This document shows, piece after piece, positions 35,414-46,370 of a DNA stretch of 64,000 nucleotides. Below the pieces are notes generated by a model, which saw only the letters and a program-made list of their open reading frames with translations, was not told where the DNA came from and did no database searches. The DNA lies in NCBI GenBank assembly GCA_019634695.1, contig JAHCAW010000005.1, forward strand, positions 1 through 64,000, written 5' to 3'. How positions within the stretch are numbered: the first letter of the stretch is position 1; each line of letters opens with the position of its first letter. The position numbers and the translations under genes are program-made. Source of the DNA: Candidatus Sumerlaeia bacterium. GTDB taxonomy: Bacteria; Sumerlaeota; Sumerlaeia; SLMS01; JAHLLQ01.

Positions 35414-37351
35414 CTACTCGAGGAATAGCTCCATGAGTGGTGCATAACCCCGCTCGGCCATCAAGGTGTCCCAGTTCTCCGGTAGTTCGATCTTGACGGT
35501 GGCGGTGCCGCCTCCCGGCAGGGTGAGCACCTTGTTTCGGTCCGGGTCTCCCGCCACCAGAATCGGACTCATTCCGACCCGCATCACAGGAACGGTGTGG
35601 AGCCTCTCCGACCCGGGGAGCCACGGCATGGGGTCAGTCAGTCGGCCGTTCTCCTCCCGGATGATTCGCTCGATGTGCTGCTCCAGCGTGTGCCGGGAAG
35701 GATCGTGTGCACTGCCGGGGCTGGCCCAGTAGTTTGCAAAGGCTCGCTGATGCACCGGCCTCCTGGCCGTTTCGACCAAGGCGGCCTCCAGGCTCTTCTT
35801 GGTTGGGTAGGCGCTGGCAAGGTCGCGCGCAATGTACTCGGTTACGATGAACGTGCGGTAGGTGAACGGCATCCCGCTGCCGAGCGCAAACTGACTCTTC
35901 TCGACAGCATCCCAGGCCATCAACTGCATGGTCTTTTCGGGGTCCGAGGTGGCGGGGGTCAGGTTGTTTCCCCACATCAGGGCCGACGCGCCCGTCAACG
36001 TGCTGTCGTTGAGGTCGAAGCCCAGTTGCACATGATAGGGCTGCCAGCCGATCCTGAGACAGGCGGCCTCGTTCTCCGCAAGGCTCCACGACATGGGATA
36101 GCCGAAGCTGCCCATCCGGTCCTGCTTGATGTAATATCCGCCCAAATTGAGAATAGCCAAGTTCACGAAGCGCCCGAGGAGTGCGTTTCTCGGCTCGCTG
36201 ATCATGCCCTGTGCGGAGTCGAAACCCAGTTGTCGGGCCACCGGGCCGTTGACCCAGCAGTAGGGAATCCAGCCGTGAGTGCTGGCCAGACTGCGTCGCA
36301 GGTTTGAGTCCCCAAGGGTCCGGGTGTAGGCGATCAGAAGGGGCATGAACTCCGGCGGGCAACCCGCCATCACCCCATTGACGGCAACGTGCCAGACCTT
36401 CGTGTCGCGGAATGCGATCGGCAGAACGCCCACCGTTTCGTCCCATGAGAGGTCCGTAAACCGGAGGAACTCGTTCACGCGCTCGACTGTCGGGGGAACG
36501 ATCGGCAGGCCATCCGACCACCGCATCTCGGTGAAGTGCCTGTTGATCGCATCGACGGTTCCACTGAAGACGATGTCCCGGATTCCCCCTGTGGCCGCCT
36601 TGCGGCGCTCCTCGATCTCCTCCTCGGTGATGGGCTCTGTCAGGGCCGCAATCAGTTGGGGCCACAGGACCTCGCGTGTGTTCTGGAGCAGCTCCTCGCG
36701 TGTATGCGTCGCAAAGGGGCCCGGATAGATGGCCACCCGCGGGGCAGGCACACCGTGATTGACAGCGGTCGAATAGACCTGCTCCACGAAGCCGGGGGCG
36801 GCAATCGTGACCGAGGGGAGTCCGACATACTCCGCCGCAATACTCGAACCAGTCTCCTTCGGAGTACACAGCCCGCAACCGCCATTGCCCGAAATCACGG
36901 CGTCCACGCCCAGCTCGCGAAGTCTTTTCTGGAACTCGTCCTTCGCCCTACGGTTCACTCCCGGCGGAGGATAGGGCCCCGCCGAACCGATCTCATTGAG
37001 CAGAATCACCTTCGCTGTCGGATAGTGTCTCTGGATCAGCCGCCTGATCTCCGGATGGGTCACGTTTGCCATGAAGCTGCCGCCCACGACGGCGATGGTC
37101 TTTCCCTCCAGCGTCTCCAGACGCGGCGCCTGAGCGATTCGCTCGATCGTCGCAGCGCCCACCGGAGCGACAACGGCGAATTGTCCCTCCTCGTGCGGGC
37201 GGGCCAATCGGGTCGCGTCCATGGGGACATGGGCCGGGTCCTCGAAGCACTCCTCCGAGCATGTCTCGTTCTGCGAGGCGCACACGATTCCCCCGGCAAG
37301 CAGGCTGGCGAGGAATAGTATCATGGTCGTGGCACGGGACAGCAGGGTCAT
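35414..37351 (-). CDS. Exported UGSC-family protein (Cys form) fused to a large C-terminal domain
   Basis: 645 residues. A hydrophobic signal-like segment (~10-24) precedes a UGSC-type domain (~78-245). The diagnostic site reads GNGGCGLCTPKETGSS, Cys159 and Cys162, encoded by TGC and TGT, so this is the Cys version of a family that often has selenocysteine. Residues ~255-645 form a second domain (DGLPIVPPTVERVNEFL, WHVAVNGVMAGCPPEFMPLLIAY), seen fused to or beside UGSC proteins; its role is not known. A signal peptide is unusual for what is normally a cytosolic redox-type family. Convergent with rdgB. Confidence 0.72.
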   Translation of the reverse strand: MTLLSRATTMILFLASLLAGGIVCASQNETCSEECFEDPAHVPMDATRLARPHEEGQFAVVAPVGAATIERIAQAPRLETLEGKTIAVVGGSFMANVTHPEIRRLIQRHYPTAKVILLNEIGSAGPYPPPGVNRRAKDEFQKRLRELGVDAVISGNGGCGLCTPKETGSSIAAEYVGLPSVTIAAPGFVEQVYSTAVNHGVPAPRVAIYPGPFATHTREELLQNTREVLWPQLIAALTEPITEEEIEERRKAATGGIRDIVFSGTVDAINRHFTEMRWSDGLPIVPPTVERVNEFLRFTDLSWDETVGVLPIAFRDTKVWHVAVNGVMAGCPPEFMPLLIAYTRTLGDSNLRRSLASTHGWIPYCWVNGPVARQLGFDSAQGMISEPRNALLGRFVNLAILNLGGYYIKQDRMGSFGYPMSWSLAENEAACLRIGWQPYHVQLGFDLNDSTLTGASALMWGNNLTPATSDPEKTMQLMAWDAVEKSQFALGSGMPFTYRTFIVTEYIARDLASAYPTKKSLEAALVETARRPVHQRAFANYWASPGSAHDPSRHTLEQHIERIIREENGRLTDPMPWLPGSERLHTVPVMRVGMSPILVAGDPDRNKVLTLPGGGTATVKIELPENWDTLMAERGYAPLMELFLE

Positions 37352-37779
37352 CAGGACGTCCTCGGGTGAAATTGGCCCCGGTCATCGTCGCCATCGTGGC
37401 AACGGCCCCGGGGCAGAGCCAGCCCGTCAGGCAGCGATCATGCCAACCTCAATCGCGCGGGGCAGGGCCGGGCTGGAGCACGTCCGTGCGCCGCTCACAG
37501 CGGTCGCACGGTGCCTCTCTCAACGGGCCTCGCTGCCTCCACATGCCCTTGGGCAGTCCCGAACCGAGCTCCGCCGTTCCAAATGGTACAGGGCGATTGG
37601 CGAAGGCCCACGCTTGCCGCGAGCTGTTCCACCTCCACGCTCCTGCCGCCCGGGAAGCACGATCGCTCCTTGACCACCCAGCGCCCCAACAGCACCAACG
37701 CCCCGTGTTCGGAGATCGGCAAGTGCCTGCCATCACCGGCGACGCAGCAGCGCATTCCCGCCACCAGGAGTCCCCTTCC
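37352..37779. other. 428-base region before purH
   Basis: No gene supported. GGCGATTGGCGAAGG (~37588) and CTGCCGCCCGGGAAG (~37644) loosely recall the two halves of the ZTP riboswitch, but spacing and conserved bases do not fit well. Remainder is GC-rich with no promoter I would defend. Confidence 0.35.
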
Positions 37780-39339
<1,560 letters not shown>

Positions 39340-39348
39340 GCCGGTGTG

Positions 39349-40647
39349 TCACGGGCGGCCGACTCCGAGATAGACCAGTCCCGCGGCGCGCACGGCGGCC
39401 GGGTCCCAGAGGTTCCGGCCGTCGGCAACGACGCGCAGGCCGTGTGTCGCAAGGCTTGCGAAGTCGAGCGCTTCGTAGGGCACGTGCGCGGTGTTCAGGA
39501 TCAGCGTGTCGGCCCGCGCGTCCTCGAGGCGCACGACCCCCGCGAATCCCAAGGCTGCCAATTCCTCCGTCGCATAAAGGGGATCGTGCACGAGCACCCG
39601 CGCGCCGCGACGCTCGAGTTCGTCCCGTAGCAGAAACGCCGGCGAGCAGACGTGCTCTTTCACGCCGGGTCGAAAGCCGAGCCCCAGCACCACCGCCGTC
39701 CGTCCTCGCAGCGAACCGGTGGCGCGCTCGATACGGTCCAGCATCCAGGCGCCCTGTCCGTCGTTCACCGCTCGGGCGTCGGCCGCCAGTGCCAGCTCGA
39801 CGCCGTGTCGTTCCGCATCGCCGATCGCGAACCATGGATAGACCGGCGTGCAGTGCCCGCCGACGCCGATACCCGGCAGCAACAACTGCGCTTCGCCGCT
39901 CGTGTTTGCCGCCGCGCGCACGGCGGCGAAGTCCACGCCCAGTGCCTCCGCATAGCGCGCCAACTCGTTCGCCAGCGCGATGTTCGCGTCGCGATAAATC
40001 ATGTCGGCCAGCTTGGCGAACTCGGCGGCCTCGAGCGAATCGACGCGCAGCACCGGCGCGCCCAGCGCGGCGGCGTAGAACGCGGCGCCGGCCTCCGCGC
40101 ACGCCGGCGTCAGACCGCCGACGATCTTCGGCGTCGTGCCGAGCCGCTCGAGCACCAGGCGGCTCTTCACGCGCTCGGGCGAAAACACGAGCCGGAAATC
40201 GCGCCCCGGTTCCCTGCCCTGTTCGGCAATCAACGCGCCCAGCCTCCGCGTCGTCCCGACCGGCAGCGTCGTCTCGAACGAGACCAACGCGCCGGCGCGG
40301 ACGGCCTTGCCGATCAGGCGCGCCACGGCCTCGATGCCCGCGAGGTCGGCCTCGCGCTCCGGCGTCAGCAACACCGGCACCAGCACGAGGATCGCGTCCG
40401 CTTCGCCCACCGCCGCCGCGGTCTGTGTCGTTGCTTCGAGGTGTCCGTCGCGACGCGCGCGCGCCAGCAGCTCCGCCAAGCCCGGCTCGTCGAACGGGCA
40501 CTCGGCCCGATTGATCGCGGCAACCAGTTCCGCGTTCAGATCGCACGCCGTGACATGCAACCCGCGACCGGCCATGTGGCAGGCAATCGGCAACCCCATC
40601 TTGCCAGCCCCGATTACGGCCACGCGGCGGAAGGACTGGGCTGTCAT
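39349..40647 (-). CDS. UDP-N-acetylhexosamine dehydrogenase (WecC/WbpA/TuaD type)
   Basis: 432 residues from the ATG at 40647 (AAGGAG 8 bases upstream). Rossmann [17 protein letters not shown]; the catalytic Cys in [37 protein letters not shown] as in UDP-ManNAc/GlcNAc 6-dehydrogenases. Oxidises a UDP-sugar to the uronate using two NAD. The start overlaps the M48 peptidase stop by 4 bases. With the Gfo/Idh gene upstream, the cluster matches uronic-acid amino-sugar synthesis for a surface polysaccharide. Confidence 0.88.
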   Translation of the reverse strand: MTAQSFRRVAVIGAGKMGLPIACHMAGRGLHVTACDLNAELVAAINRAECPFDEPGLAELLARARRDGHLEATTQTAAAVGEADAILVLVPVLLTPEREADLAGIEAVARLIGKAVRAGALVSFETTLPVGTTRRLGALIAEQGREPGRDFRLVFSPERVKSRLVLERLGTTPKIVGGLTPACAEAGAAFYAAALGAPVLRVDSLEAAEFAKLADMIYRDANIALANELARYAEALGVDFAAVRAAANTSGEAQLLLPGIGVGGHCTPVYPWFAIGDAERHGVELALAADARAVNDGQGAWMLDRIERATGSLRGRTAVVLGLGFRPGVKEHVCSPAFLLRDELERRGARVLVHDPLYATEELAALGFAGVVRLEDARADTLILNTAHVPYEALDFASLATHGLRVVADGRNLWDPAAVRAAGLVYLGVGRP

Positions 40648-42578
40648 GGGCGCTTCTCCTTGGGGCGTGGACAGATGAGCGAACCTTCGACGCGGCGGAT
40701 CTTGCGAACGATTCGTCGAGTCCGCCCCGAGGAGACAAGTACGATCAGCGCGCCGCCCCACGAAACCCCGGCCAGCAGGCGGTCGAACGCCGCGTCATCC
40801 CAGACGCGCGAATCCCGAGGCTCGATCACCAGGACGTGCAGCGTGCGTTCGGGCAGCACCTCCACCCGCTTGCGCACCAGCCAGGCCCGACGGATTTCAG
40901 TGGCCGACGCTTCCATCCGTCGGGTCAACAGCTCCAGGCGATCCGCCTCCGCCTCGTGTGGCTCGAACGCATCATCCGCGTCGATGGACTCTCGTTCGGT
41001 CTGGGCCTCCATACACACAACGCGCGCTTCGGCGGCACGCCGCTCCCAGTCGCGCGCCTCGTCGAATCGCCCGCGAGAATAAAGGAATCCACAAACCAGG
41101 GCGCACCCTTGCTCGACGAGATACGGATCGGAGTCGATGGCGAACTCCAGGTACGGAATGCCGCGCTCGTCTCCCTCCTGAACGAGAAGCCGGCCAAAGT
41201 GAAAGTTGGCCAGCACATGCTCGGGATGCTGCTCGGCGAATCGTCGCGCGTGCAGGTAGGCGGCCCGGCGCCCTTCGAGGGCCTCGACTCGACCGATCAG
41301 CTCGAGGTGCTCGGGCGGCTCGATGTTCTCGCCCGCGGCGACGCGCCGCAGCAGCACCTCCATCCGCGTGCGGCCCTGGGCCATCTCGCGGAAGTCCTGC
41401 TTCCATTGAGGCGCAACCTGTCGGAGCCAGGTGTTTCCCAGCACAGTGACGTATTCCTCCTCGGCATCGGCGAGGAAGTGCTCGGCAGCGGTTGGGCCGT
41501 CAAGAATGGGGAGCAGTGTCTCGAACTGCGCGGCATCATCGGGGTCGCAGCCCAACGCCACAAGGCGCTCGCGGGGCGTCGGATGCGAGTCGGCGACGTC
41601 GCCCCGTCGTTGCAGCGTCCAGGAGAGCCAGCCGGGCAGGCTGGCCCGCACGTCCGCGTCCCGCAGGAAGGCGCGCTGCTCGGCGAAGATGTTGCCCTCG
41701 GGCTCGGACTGGCGTGCGACCCGTTCGTGCACGGCGGGCCAGAAGCGCCACTCGAGCAACGCGCCCAGCGCCGAGATGCTCGCCAGGCATTGCCGGCTCG
41801 TTTCGGCCCCGGCCACCTCGGTCGCCAGCCGATCCGCTTCGAACTCGATCGCGCGGATCAGGCCGTGTACCGACTTGTTCAGGCGCGGCAGATACCAGCG
41901 CACGAAGCCGCCGAGAACCAGGTCGCCCAATGCCGAGCAGTTGCCGGTTGCCTCGGCAATCGCCCACCACTTTCGGCAGAATGTTGTCGCGCGCCGCGTG
42001 AAGCGATTCGTGCGGCCCGAGACATGCGCCAACTCGTGCGCCAGCACGGCGCGCATCGCGTCGGCCGAGAGTCCCTGCATCAGCGGCAGTCCGATCGACA
42101 GGACCGACGTGGAGCGCCCAAGCCCCCCCCAGCGCGGCACCACAAGAATGCCTGCGTTGAAGTCGGTGGACAGCAGTACGCGATGCGGCCGCCGCACGCG
42201 CAATTCGCGACGCAGTCGCTCGATTTCGTCGAAGAGCCGGGGGGCATCCTTGCGCGTCAGGATCAGCCCGGGGGGCAGCCGCGTCTGCAAGCGCGTCAGA
42301 TCGAACAGACCGGCGAGAATGCCGAAGAAGAACACGCCGACCGGAAAGAGCACCACGGCCGCCAGCCCCGGGCCCGAGCCCGAAACGAGCATCCCCCAAC
42401 CACCCAGCAGCAGCAAGCCAGCCAAGAGCACCGTCACCAGCAGCACACCCGCCCAGTACGCCCGTCCCACCAGCATCGTCAGGCGCATCCGAAGCGCATG
42501 CCAATGCGGATGCTCGAGCGCGAACCTCTCGGCGGCGCGCAGTTCGGCGGTCCTGCGCCGGTGGCGGGCCAGACTCAT
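40644..42578 (-). CDS. M48-family membrane metallopeptidase with TPR-like tail
   Basis: 644 residues. Two membrane helices (~38-62, ~70-92), then the peptidase with VLAHELAHVSGRTNRF (HExxH) and the downstream Glu in RAIEFEADRLATEVAG. C-terminal ~380-640 is helical with paired repeats (HARRFAEQHPEHVLANFHFGRLL.., EFAIDSDPYLVEQGCALVCGFLY), likely TPR. Member of the M48 (HtpX/Ste24-like) group that cuts misfolded membrane proteins. It sits between the Gfo/Idh gene and the UDP-sugar dehydrogenase, overlapping the latter by 4 bases. Confidence 0.88.
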   Translation of the reverse strand: MSLARHRRRTAELRAAERFALEHPHWHALRMRLTMLVGRAYWAGVLLVTVLLAGLLLLGGWGMLVSGSGPGLAAVVLFPVGVFFFGILAGLFDLTRLQTRLPPGLILTRKDAPRLFDEIERLRRELRVRRPHRVLLSTDFNAGILVVPRWGGLGRSTSVLSIGLPLMQGLSADAMRAVLAHELAHVSGRTNRFTRRATTFCRKWWAIAEATGNCSALGDLVLGGFVRWYLPRLNKSVHGLIRAIEFEADRLATEVAGAETSRQCLASISALGALLEWRFWPAVHERVARQSEPEGNIFAEQRAFLRDADVRASLPGWLSWTLQRRGDVADSHPTPRERLVALGCDPDDAAQFETLLPILDGPTAAEHFLADAEEEYVTVLGNTWLRQVAPQWKQDFREMAQGRTRMEVLLRRVAAGENIEPPEHLELIGRVEALEGRRAAYLHARRFAEQHPEHVLANFHFGRLLVQEGDERGIPYLEFAIDSDPYLVEQGCALVCGFLYSRGRFDEARDWERRAAEARVVCMEAQTERESIDADDAFEPHEAEADRLELLTRRMEASATEIRRAWLVRKRVEVLPERTLHVLVIEPRDSRVWDDAAFDRLLAGVSWGGALIVLVSSGRTRRIVRKIRRVEGSLICPRPKEKRP

Positions 42579-42605
42579 CGCGAGCAGTTCCTGCCTTCGA
42601 TCATG

Positions 42606-43631
42606 TCAACTCGGCAACTCGACCCACCCGTTGCCCGTCTCCATCGAGGCGGTGGCCGCTTCGAGGATGCGGACGACGCGCAGGCCGGAAGCGCCGTCGG
42701 TCAGCGGCTTCTCGCGGCCTGCCACGCAGGCCAGAAAGTGGCGCGCCTCGACCTCGAGCGCCTCGGTTGGACGCAGCTTCGGCGCCCACATGTCGCCCGT
42801 GCGACGATACGCCAGCATCTTGTAGACGCTGCGCCCGTCCTCGCTCTCGCGGTCCAGCATCTCGATGCCCTTGTCGTAGACGCGCACCTTCTGCTCGGCG
42901 TCCAGGTCGTCATAGACGATCATGCGGCGGCTGCCGCCGATCAGCGTCTGGCGAATCTTCACCGGTGCCAGCCAGTTCATGTGCAGGTGCGCCAGCAACG
43001 GACCGTCGAACGCCAGCGTCAGATAGGCCATGTCGATCTGTTGGCCCTCGACGTGGCGAATGCCGACGGCCTGCACGGCGCGGGGGCGCCGGGGCAGGAT
43101 GCCGTCGAGGATCGCCAGGTCGTGCACGGCCAGATCCCAGATCACATTCACGTCGCGCTGGAACAGGCCAAGGTTCACGCGAACGGAGTCGTAGTAGTAG
43201 ACGTCGCCCAGCTCGCCCGCGGCGATCATCTCGCGAATCCTGTCCACCGCGCCGGTGTAGAGGAACGTGTGGTCCACCATCAGGACGAGGTCGCGGCGGT
43301 GGGCCTCGTCGATCAGGCGGCGGCACTCATCGGCCGAGGAGGCCATCGGCTTCTCCACCAGCACATGCTTGCCGGCGCACAAGGCCGCGTGGGCCAGCTC
43401 GAAGTGCGAAGCGACCGGCGTGGCGACCACGACGGCGTCAACCTGCGGGTCGGCGATCAGGTCGGCCGGGTCGGTGGTGGTGCGGACGCCGGGAAAGCGG
43501 CGCGCGGCGCGCTCCAGCCGGCCCGCGTCGCGGTCGCACACCGCCGCCACGCGCGCCCCTTCCAGCTCCGAGAAGTTCCGGACCAGGTTCGGTCCCCAGT
43601 AACCGTAGCCGATGACTCCGATCCCAACCAT
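42606..43631 (-). CDS. Gfo/Idh/MocA oxidoreductase (WlbA/WbpB-like)
   Basis: 341 residues from the ATG at 43631 (GGGAG upstream). GVIGYGYWGPNLVRNF NAD motif, EKPMASSADECRRL with the catalytic Lys, LMVDHTFLYTGAVDRIREMI. These resemble the NAD-linked enzymes acting on UDP-GlcNAc-uronate C3 in di-amino-uronate synthesis. Being first in the transcript with a UDP-amino-sugar dehydrogenase supports that, but substrate is not proved. 27 bases before the M48 start. Confidence 0.85.
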   Translation of the reverse strand: MVGIGVIGYGYWGPNLVRNFSELEGARVAAVCDRDAGRLERAARRFPGVRTTTDPADLIADPQVDAVVVATPVASHFELAHAALCAGKHVLVEKPMASSADECRRLIDEAHRRDLVLMVDHTFLYTGAVDRIREMIAAGELGDVYYYDSVRVNLGLFQRDVNVIWDLAVHDLAILDGILPRRPRAVQAVGIRHVEGQQIDMAYLTLAFDGPLLAHLHMNWLAPVKIRQTLIGGSRRMIVYDDLDAEQKVRVYDKGIEMLDRESEDGRSVYKMLAYRRTGDMWAPKLRPTEALEVEARHFLACVAGREKPLTDGASGLRVVRILEAATASMETGNGWVELPS

Positions 43632-43766
43632 GCCGGCGCTCCCTGCCGTGGACTGGCGTGGCCCATTACGTCCGGCGCTCCCGCGGGCGGGCAACGGAAA
43701 GGGGCGGCTTTTCCCTTCCGCCGCCGGGCCGCGCCGGGCGAGTCTCACCCCCGGAGGATGCCGCGC

Positions 43767-44522
43767 ATGCCCGCCCGCCTGATCGTCAGCGACGTGGACG
43801 GGTGCCTGTGCCCGGAGGAATCCGAGGCCTGGGACCCGGCGCCGCTGATGCGCATCGCCGCGCTGACGCGCGCGGCCGCCGACGGCTTCGGCCCCATCGC
43901 CCCCCTGACGCTGTGCACCGGTCGCCCCCAGCCCTACGTCGAGCTGCTCATGAAGCTGCTCGACATCCGTCTGCCGGCGATCTGCGAGAACGGCGCCGTC
44001 GTCTACACGCTGGCGGACAACCGGGCGGTCTACGGTCCGGGCGTGACGCCGGAGAAGCTCGCCGGCCTGGCCGCCGTGCGCGCCTTCATCGAGCGCCAGA
44101 TCCTGCCGCAGTCGCCGGACATCGTCCGCCAGTTCGGCAAGGAGGCCCAGATTTCCCTCTTCTCGCGCGACCACGACAGGTTGCTGCGCGCCGACGAACA
44201 GGTCCGCGACTTCGTCGTGCGCCAGAGCCTGCCGCCGCTTGTCATCGAAACGTCGCACTACTATCTCAACATCTCGCTCGAGGGTGTGGACAAGGGGCGG
44301 GCGCTGGAGTGGCTGCTGGAACGCGAGGGGCTGGGCGCCGAGGAGGTGGTCGGCATTGGCGACACCGAGGGCGACCTGCCGCTGCGCCGTCGTGTGGGAT
44401 TCTTCGCCTGCCCGGCCAACGCGCGGCCCTCGATTCGGGCCGTGGCGGACTACATCTCGCCGGCCCCCGTGGCCGACGGCGTCCTCGATATCCTGTCCCG
44501 TCCCGAATGCCAGCGCGCCTGA
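43767..44522 (+). CDS. HAD-superfamily phosphatase (Cof/SPP-like)
   Basis: 251 residues from ATG 43767, nine bases after GGAGG; a nearer ATG at 43758 overlaps that site. Motif I RLIVSDVDGCL, motif II LCTGRPQ, cap with CENGAVVY, GVDKGRALEWL and motif IV VVGIGDTEGDLPL. Cof-type HAD proteins hydrolyse sugar phosphates or nucleotides. Divergent from the polysaccharide cluster. Confidence 0.88.
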   Translation: MPARLIVSDVDGCLCPEESEAWDPAPLMRIAALTRAAADGFGPIAPLTLCTGRPQPYVELLMKLLDIRLPAICENGAVVYTLADNRAVYGPGVTPEKLAGLAAVRAFIERQILPQSPDIVRQFGKEAQISLFSRDHDRLLRADEQVRDFVVRQSLPPLVIETSHYYLNISLEGVDKGRALEWLLEREGLGAEEVVGIGDTEGDLPLRRRVGFFACPANARPSIRAVADYISPAPVADGVLDILSRPECQRA

Positions 44523-44605
44523 CGGGCTTGCCAAGCGGACCTTCGCTGGGCCATCCTGCTGCCGGAGGCCGGCGGAGGGGGAGACTTCGCACGGAAGGTT
44601 TCGCC

Positions 44606-45388
44606 ATGTTCCGCATGCTCGCTCTCGCACTTCTCGTTGCCGTGGCCGCCGCGGCGCCCGCCGAGATCAAGAAGGACCCCATCGATTACGACCACGACGG
44701 CGTCGCCCTGCAGGGCTGGCTCGTCTACGACGACAGCTTCAGCGGCCAGCGCCCCGCCGTTCTGGTCGTCCATCAGTGGACCGGCATCACCGACTACGAA
44801 CTGATGCGCGCGGGCATGCTGGCCGAGCTGGGCTACGTGGCTTTTGTGGCGGACATCTACGGCAAGGGTGTCAGCCCGGTGCCGCGGTCCGAGGCCGGGC
44901 AATGGGCGGGCAAGTTCCGCAGCGACCGCCCCCTCTTCCGCGCCCGCGTCGGGCGGGCCCTGGACGTGATGAAGCAGAACAAGCTGGTCGACTCCGAGCG
45001 CACGGCCGCCATCGGGTACTGCTTCGGCGGCGGGGCGGTGCTGGAGCTGGCCCGCAGCGGGGCGGAGGTTTCCGGCGTGGTCAGCTTCCATGGCGGCCTG
45101 AACACCCCGACCCCGGAAGACGCCCGGAACATCAAGGGCAAGGTGCTGGTGCTGCACGGGGCGGACGACCCGGTGGACCCGCTGACCGACGTGGTGGCGC
45201 TGGTGGAGGAGATGCGGGCCGGCGGCGTGGACTACCACATCGTGCTGTACGGCGACGCGGTGCACAGCTTCACCCAGCCTTCGGCGGGCTCGGACAAGTC
45301 CCGCGGCTCGGCCTACGACGAGAAGGCGGACAAGCGCTCGTGGGAGCACATGAAGCAGTTCTTCGAGGAGCTGTTCGGCAAGTTCTGA
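44606..45388 (+). CDS. Exported dienelactone hydrolase-family protein
   Basis: 260 residues from ATG 44606. Signal peptide (~1-19, LALALLVAVAAAAPA). Alpha/beta hydrolase with Cys nucleophile in IGYCFGGGAVLEL, Asp in LHGADDPVDPL and His in AVHSFTQPSAG, the DLH triad. HQWTGITDYELMRAGMLAELGYVAFVADIYGKG is typical of the family. Its natural substrate is unknown; the signal peptide puts it in the periplasm. Confidence 0.9.
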   Translation: MFRMLALALLVAVAAAAPAEIKKDPIDYDHDGVALQGWLVYDDSFSGQRPAVLVVHQWTGITDYELMRAGMLAELGYVAFVADIYGKGVSPVPRSEAGQWAGKFRSDRPLFRARVGRALDVMKQNKLVDSERTAAIGYCFGGGAVLELARSGAEVSGVVSFHGGLNTPTPEDARNIKGKVLVLHGADDPVDPLTDVVALVEEMRAGGVDYHIVLYGDAVHSFTQPSAGSDKSRGSAYDEKADKRSWEHMKQFFEELFGKF

Positions 45389-45497
45389 TTGCCGGGGCGG
45401 CGTTCTTTCCTTGAGCCGGAGGCCCGGGGCGGCGCAGGGTGGCCGCGCCGTGGCCCCCGCACGGGGCGGCGGCCAGTCCCGGCGGGAGTGCGGTCCC

Positions 45498-46361
45498 ATG
45501 GCGAAGCACCAACGATGGACAATCCGGCTCGCGGGGCTGGCAACCGCGGCCGCACTCGCGCTCGCGCCGACTCCCGGTCATGCCAACTTCCTCGACGACG
45601 TCGGGCAGTACGCGCTCGATCGCGTCCACGACTTCGCGGACATCTTCCGCCTGCGCACCGGCGTGCCGCATCGCGGCCAGGGCTACGGCGCCAAGGCCCG
45701 CGCCACCGCGCTCGCGCAGGCAGGCTATGTCCACTTCAACGGCGAATACGCCGGCATGGACCGCCGCGGCATCGGCGTCGTCCGCGAGCGCCGCACCGAG
45801 GGCGGCGTCTCCGTTTTCTACGCCTCGCATCACAGCATGGCCGCGCTCGACGCCAACGAGTTCCTCGCCGCCAACACCGACTGGTCGTTCGTTGCCGACC
45901 GTCGTCTGCTGCGCAACAAGCCCTACTGGGACGACGGCCGCGGCGACTTCCTTGGCATCGGCGCCGAAATCGCCACCCCGGTGCTCGCCATCGATATCGG
46001 GCTCTATCCGTCGCAAGCCGTCGACTTCCTCGCCGGCTTCCTCCTGATCGACATGTATGGCGACGACCGACTGGACTGGGACCGCCGCAATCCGCCGGCA
46101 CCGCTGCAAACCGAGTGGGGGCCGAATCCCGACGCAGCGACCGAGCGCATCGAAGCCGAGATCGACGCCGTGCGCTCGCGCATTGCCCAGGAGGAACTCG
46201 AGGCCGAAGGCCAGCTCAAGGCTCCGCAAGCCCCCGCACCGGCCGAGCCCGCCGCCCCCGCCGCGCGCGCTCCCCGCATCGAGGGCGAGCGCCTCGACGA
46301 GCAGACCCTCCAACGCCTCGACGGCGCCGCGCGCGAGGAAACCTATCACCCGGAGCAGTAG
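45498..46361 (+). CDS. Exported protein of unknown function
   Basis: 287 residues from ATG 45498 (GGGAG upstream). Signal peptide (~10-30) then NFLDDVGQYALDRVHDFADIFRLRTGVPHRGQGYGAKARATALAQAGYVHFNGEYAGMDRRGIGVVRERR, a compact domain, and a C-terminal Ala/Glu/Pro-rich helix-like tail. I do not know the family; the look is of a conserved exported protein of this kind of genome. Convergent with the FmrO-like gene. Confidence 0.65.
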   Translation: MAKHQRWTIRLAGLATAAALALAPTPGHANFLDDVGQYALDRVHDFADIFRLRTGVPHRGQGYGAKARATALAQAGYVHFNGEYAGMDRRGIGVVRERRTEGGVSVFYASHHSMAALDANEFLAANTDWSFVADRRLLRNKPYWDDGRGDFLGIGAEIATPVLAIDIGLYPSQAVDFLAGFLLIDMYGDDRLDWDRRNPPAPLQTEWGPNPDAATERIEAEIDAVRSRIAQEELEAEGQLKAPQAPAPAEPAAPAARAPRIEGERLDEQTLQRLDGAAREETYHPEQ

Positions 46362-46370
46362 CGCCGGCGC

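Noticed and set aside
36880..36900. Selenocysteine in the UGSC-like protein
   Set aside because: The two motif positions are TGC and TGT, ordinary Cys codons.
37588..37660. Possible ZTP riboswitch before purH
   Set aside because: Only loose similarity in two short pieces; the conserved core and spacing do not match well.
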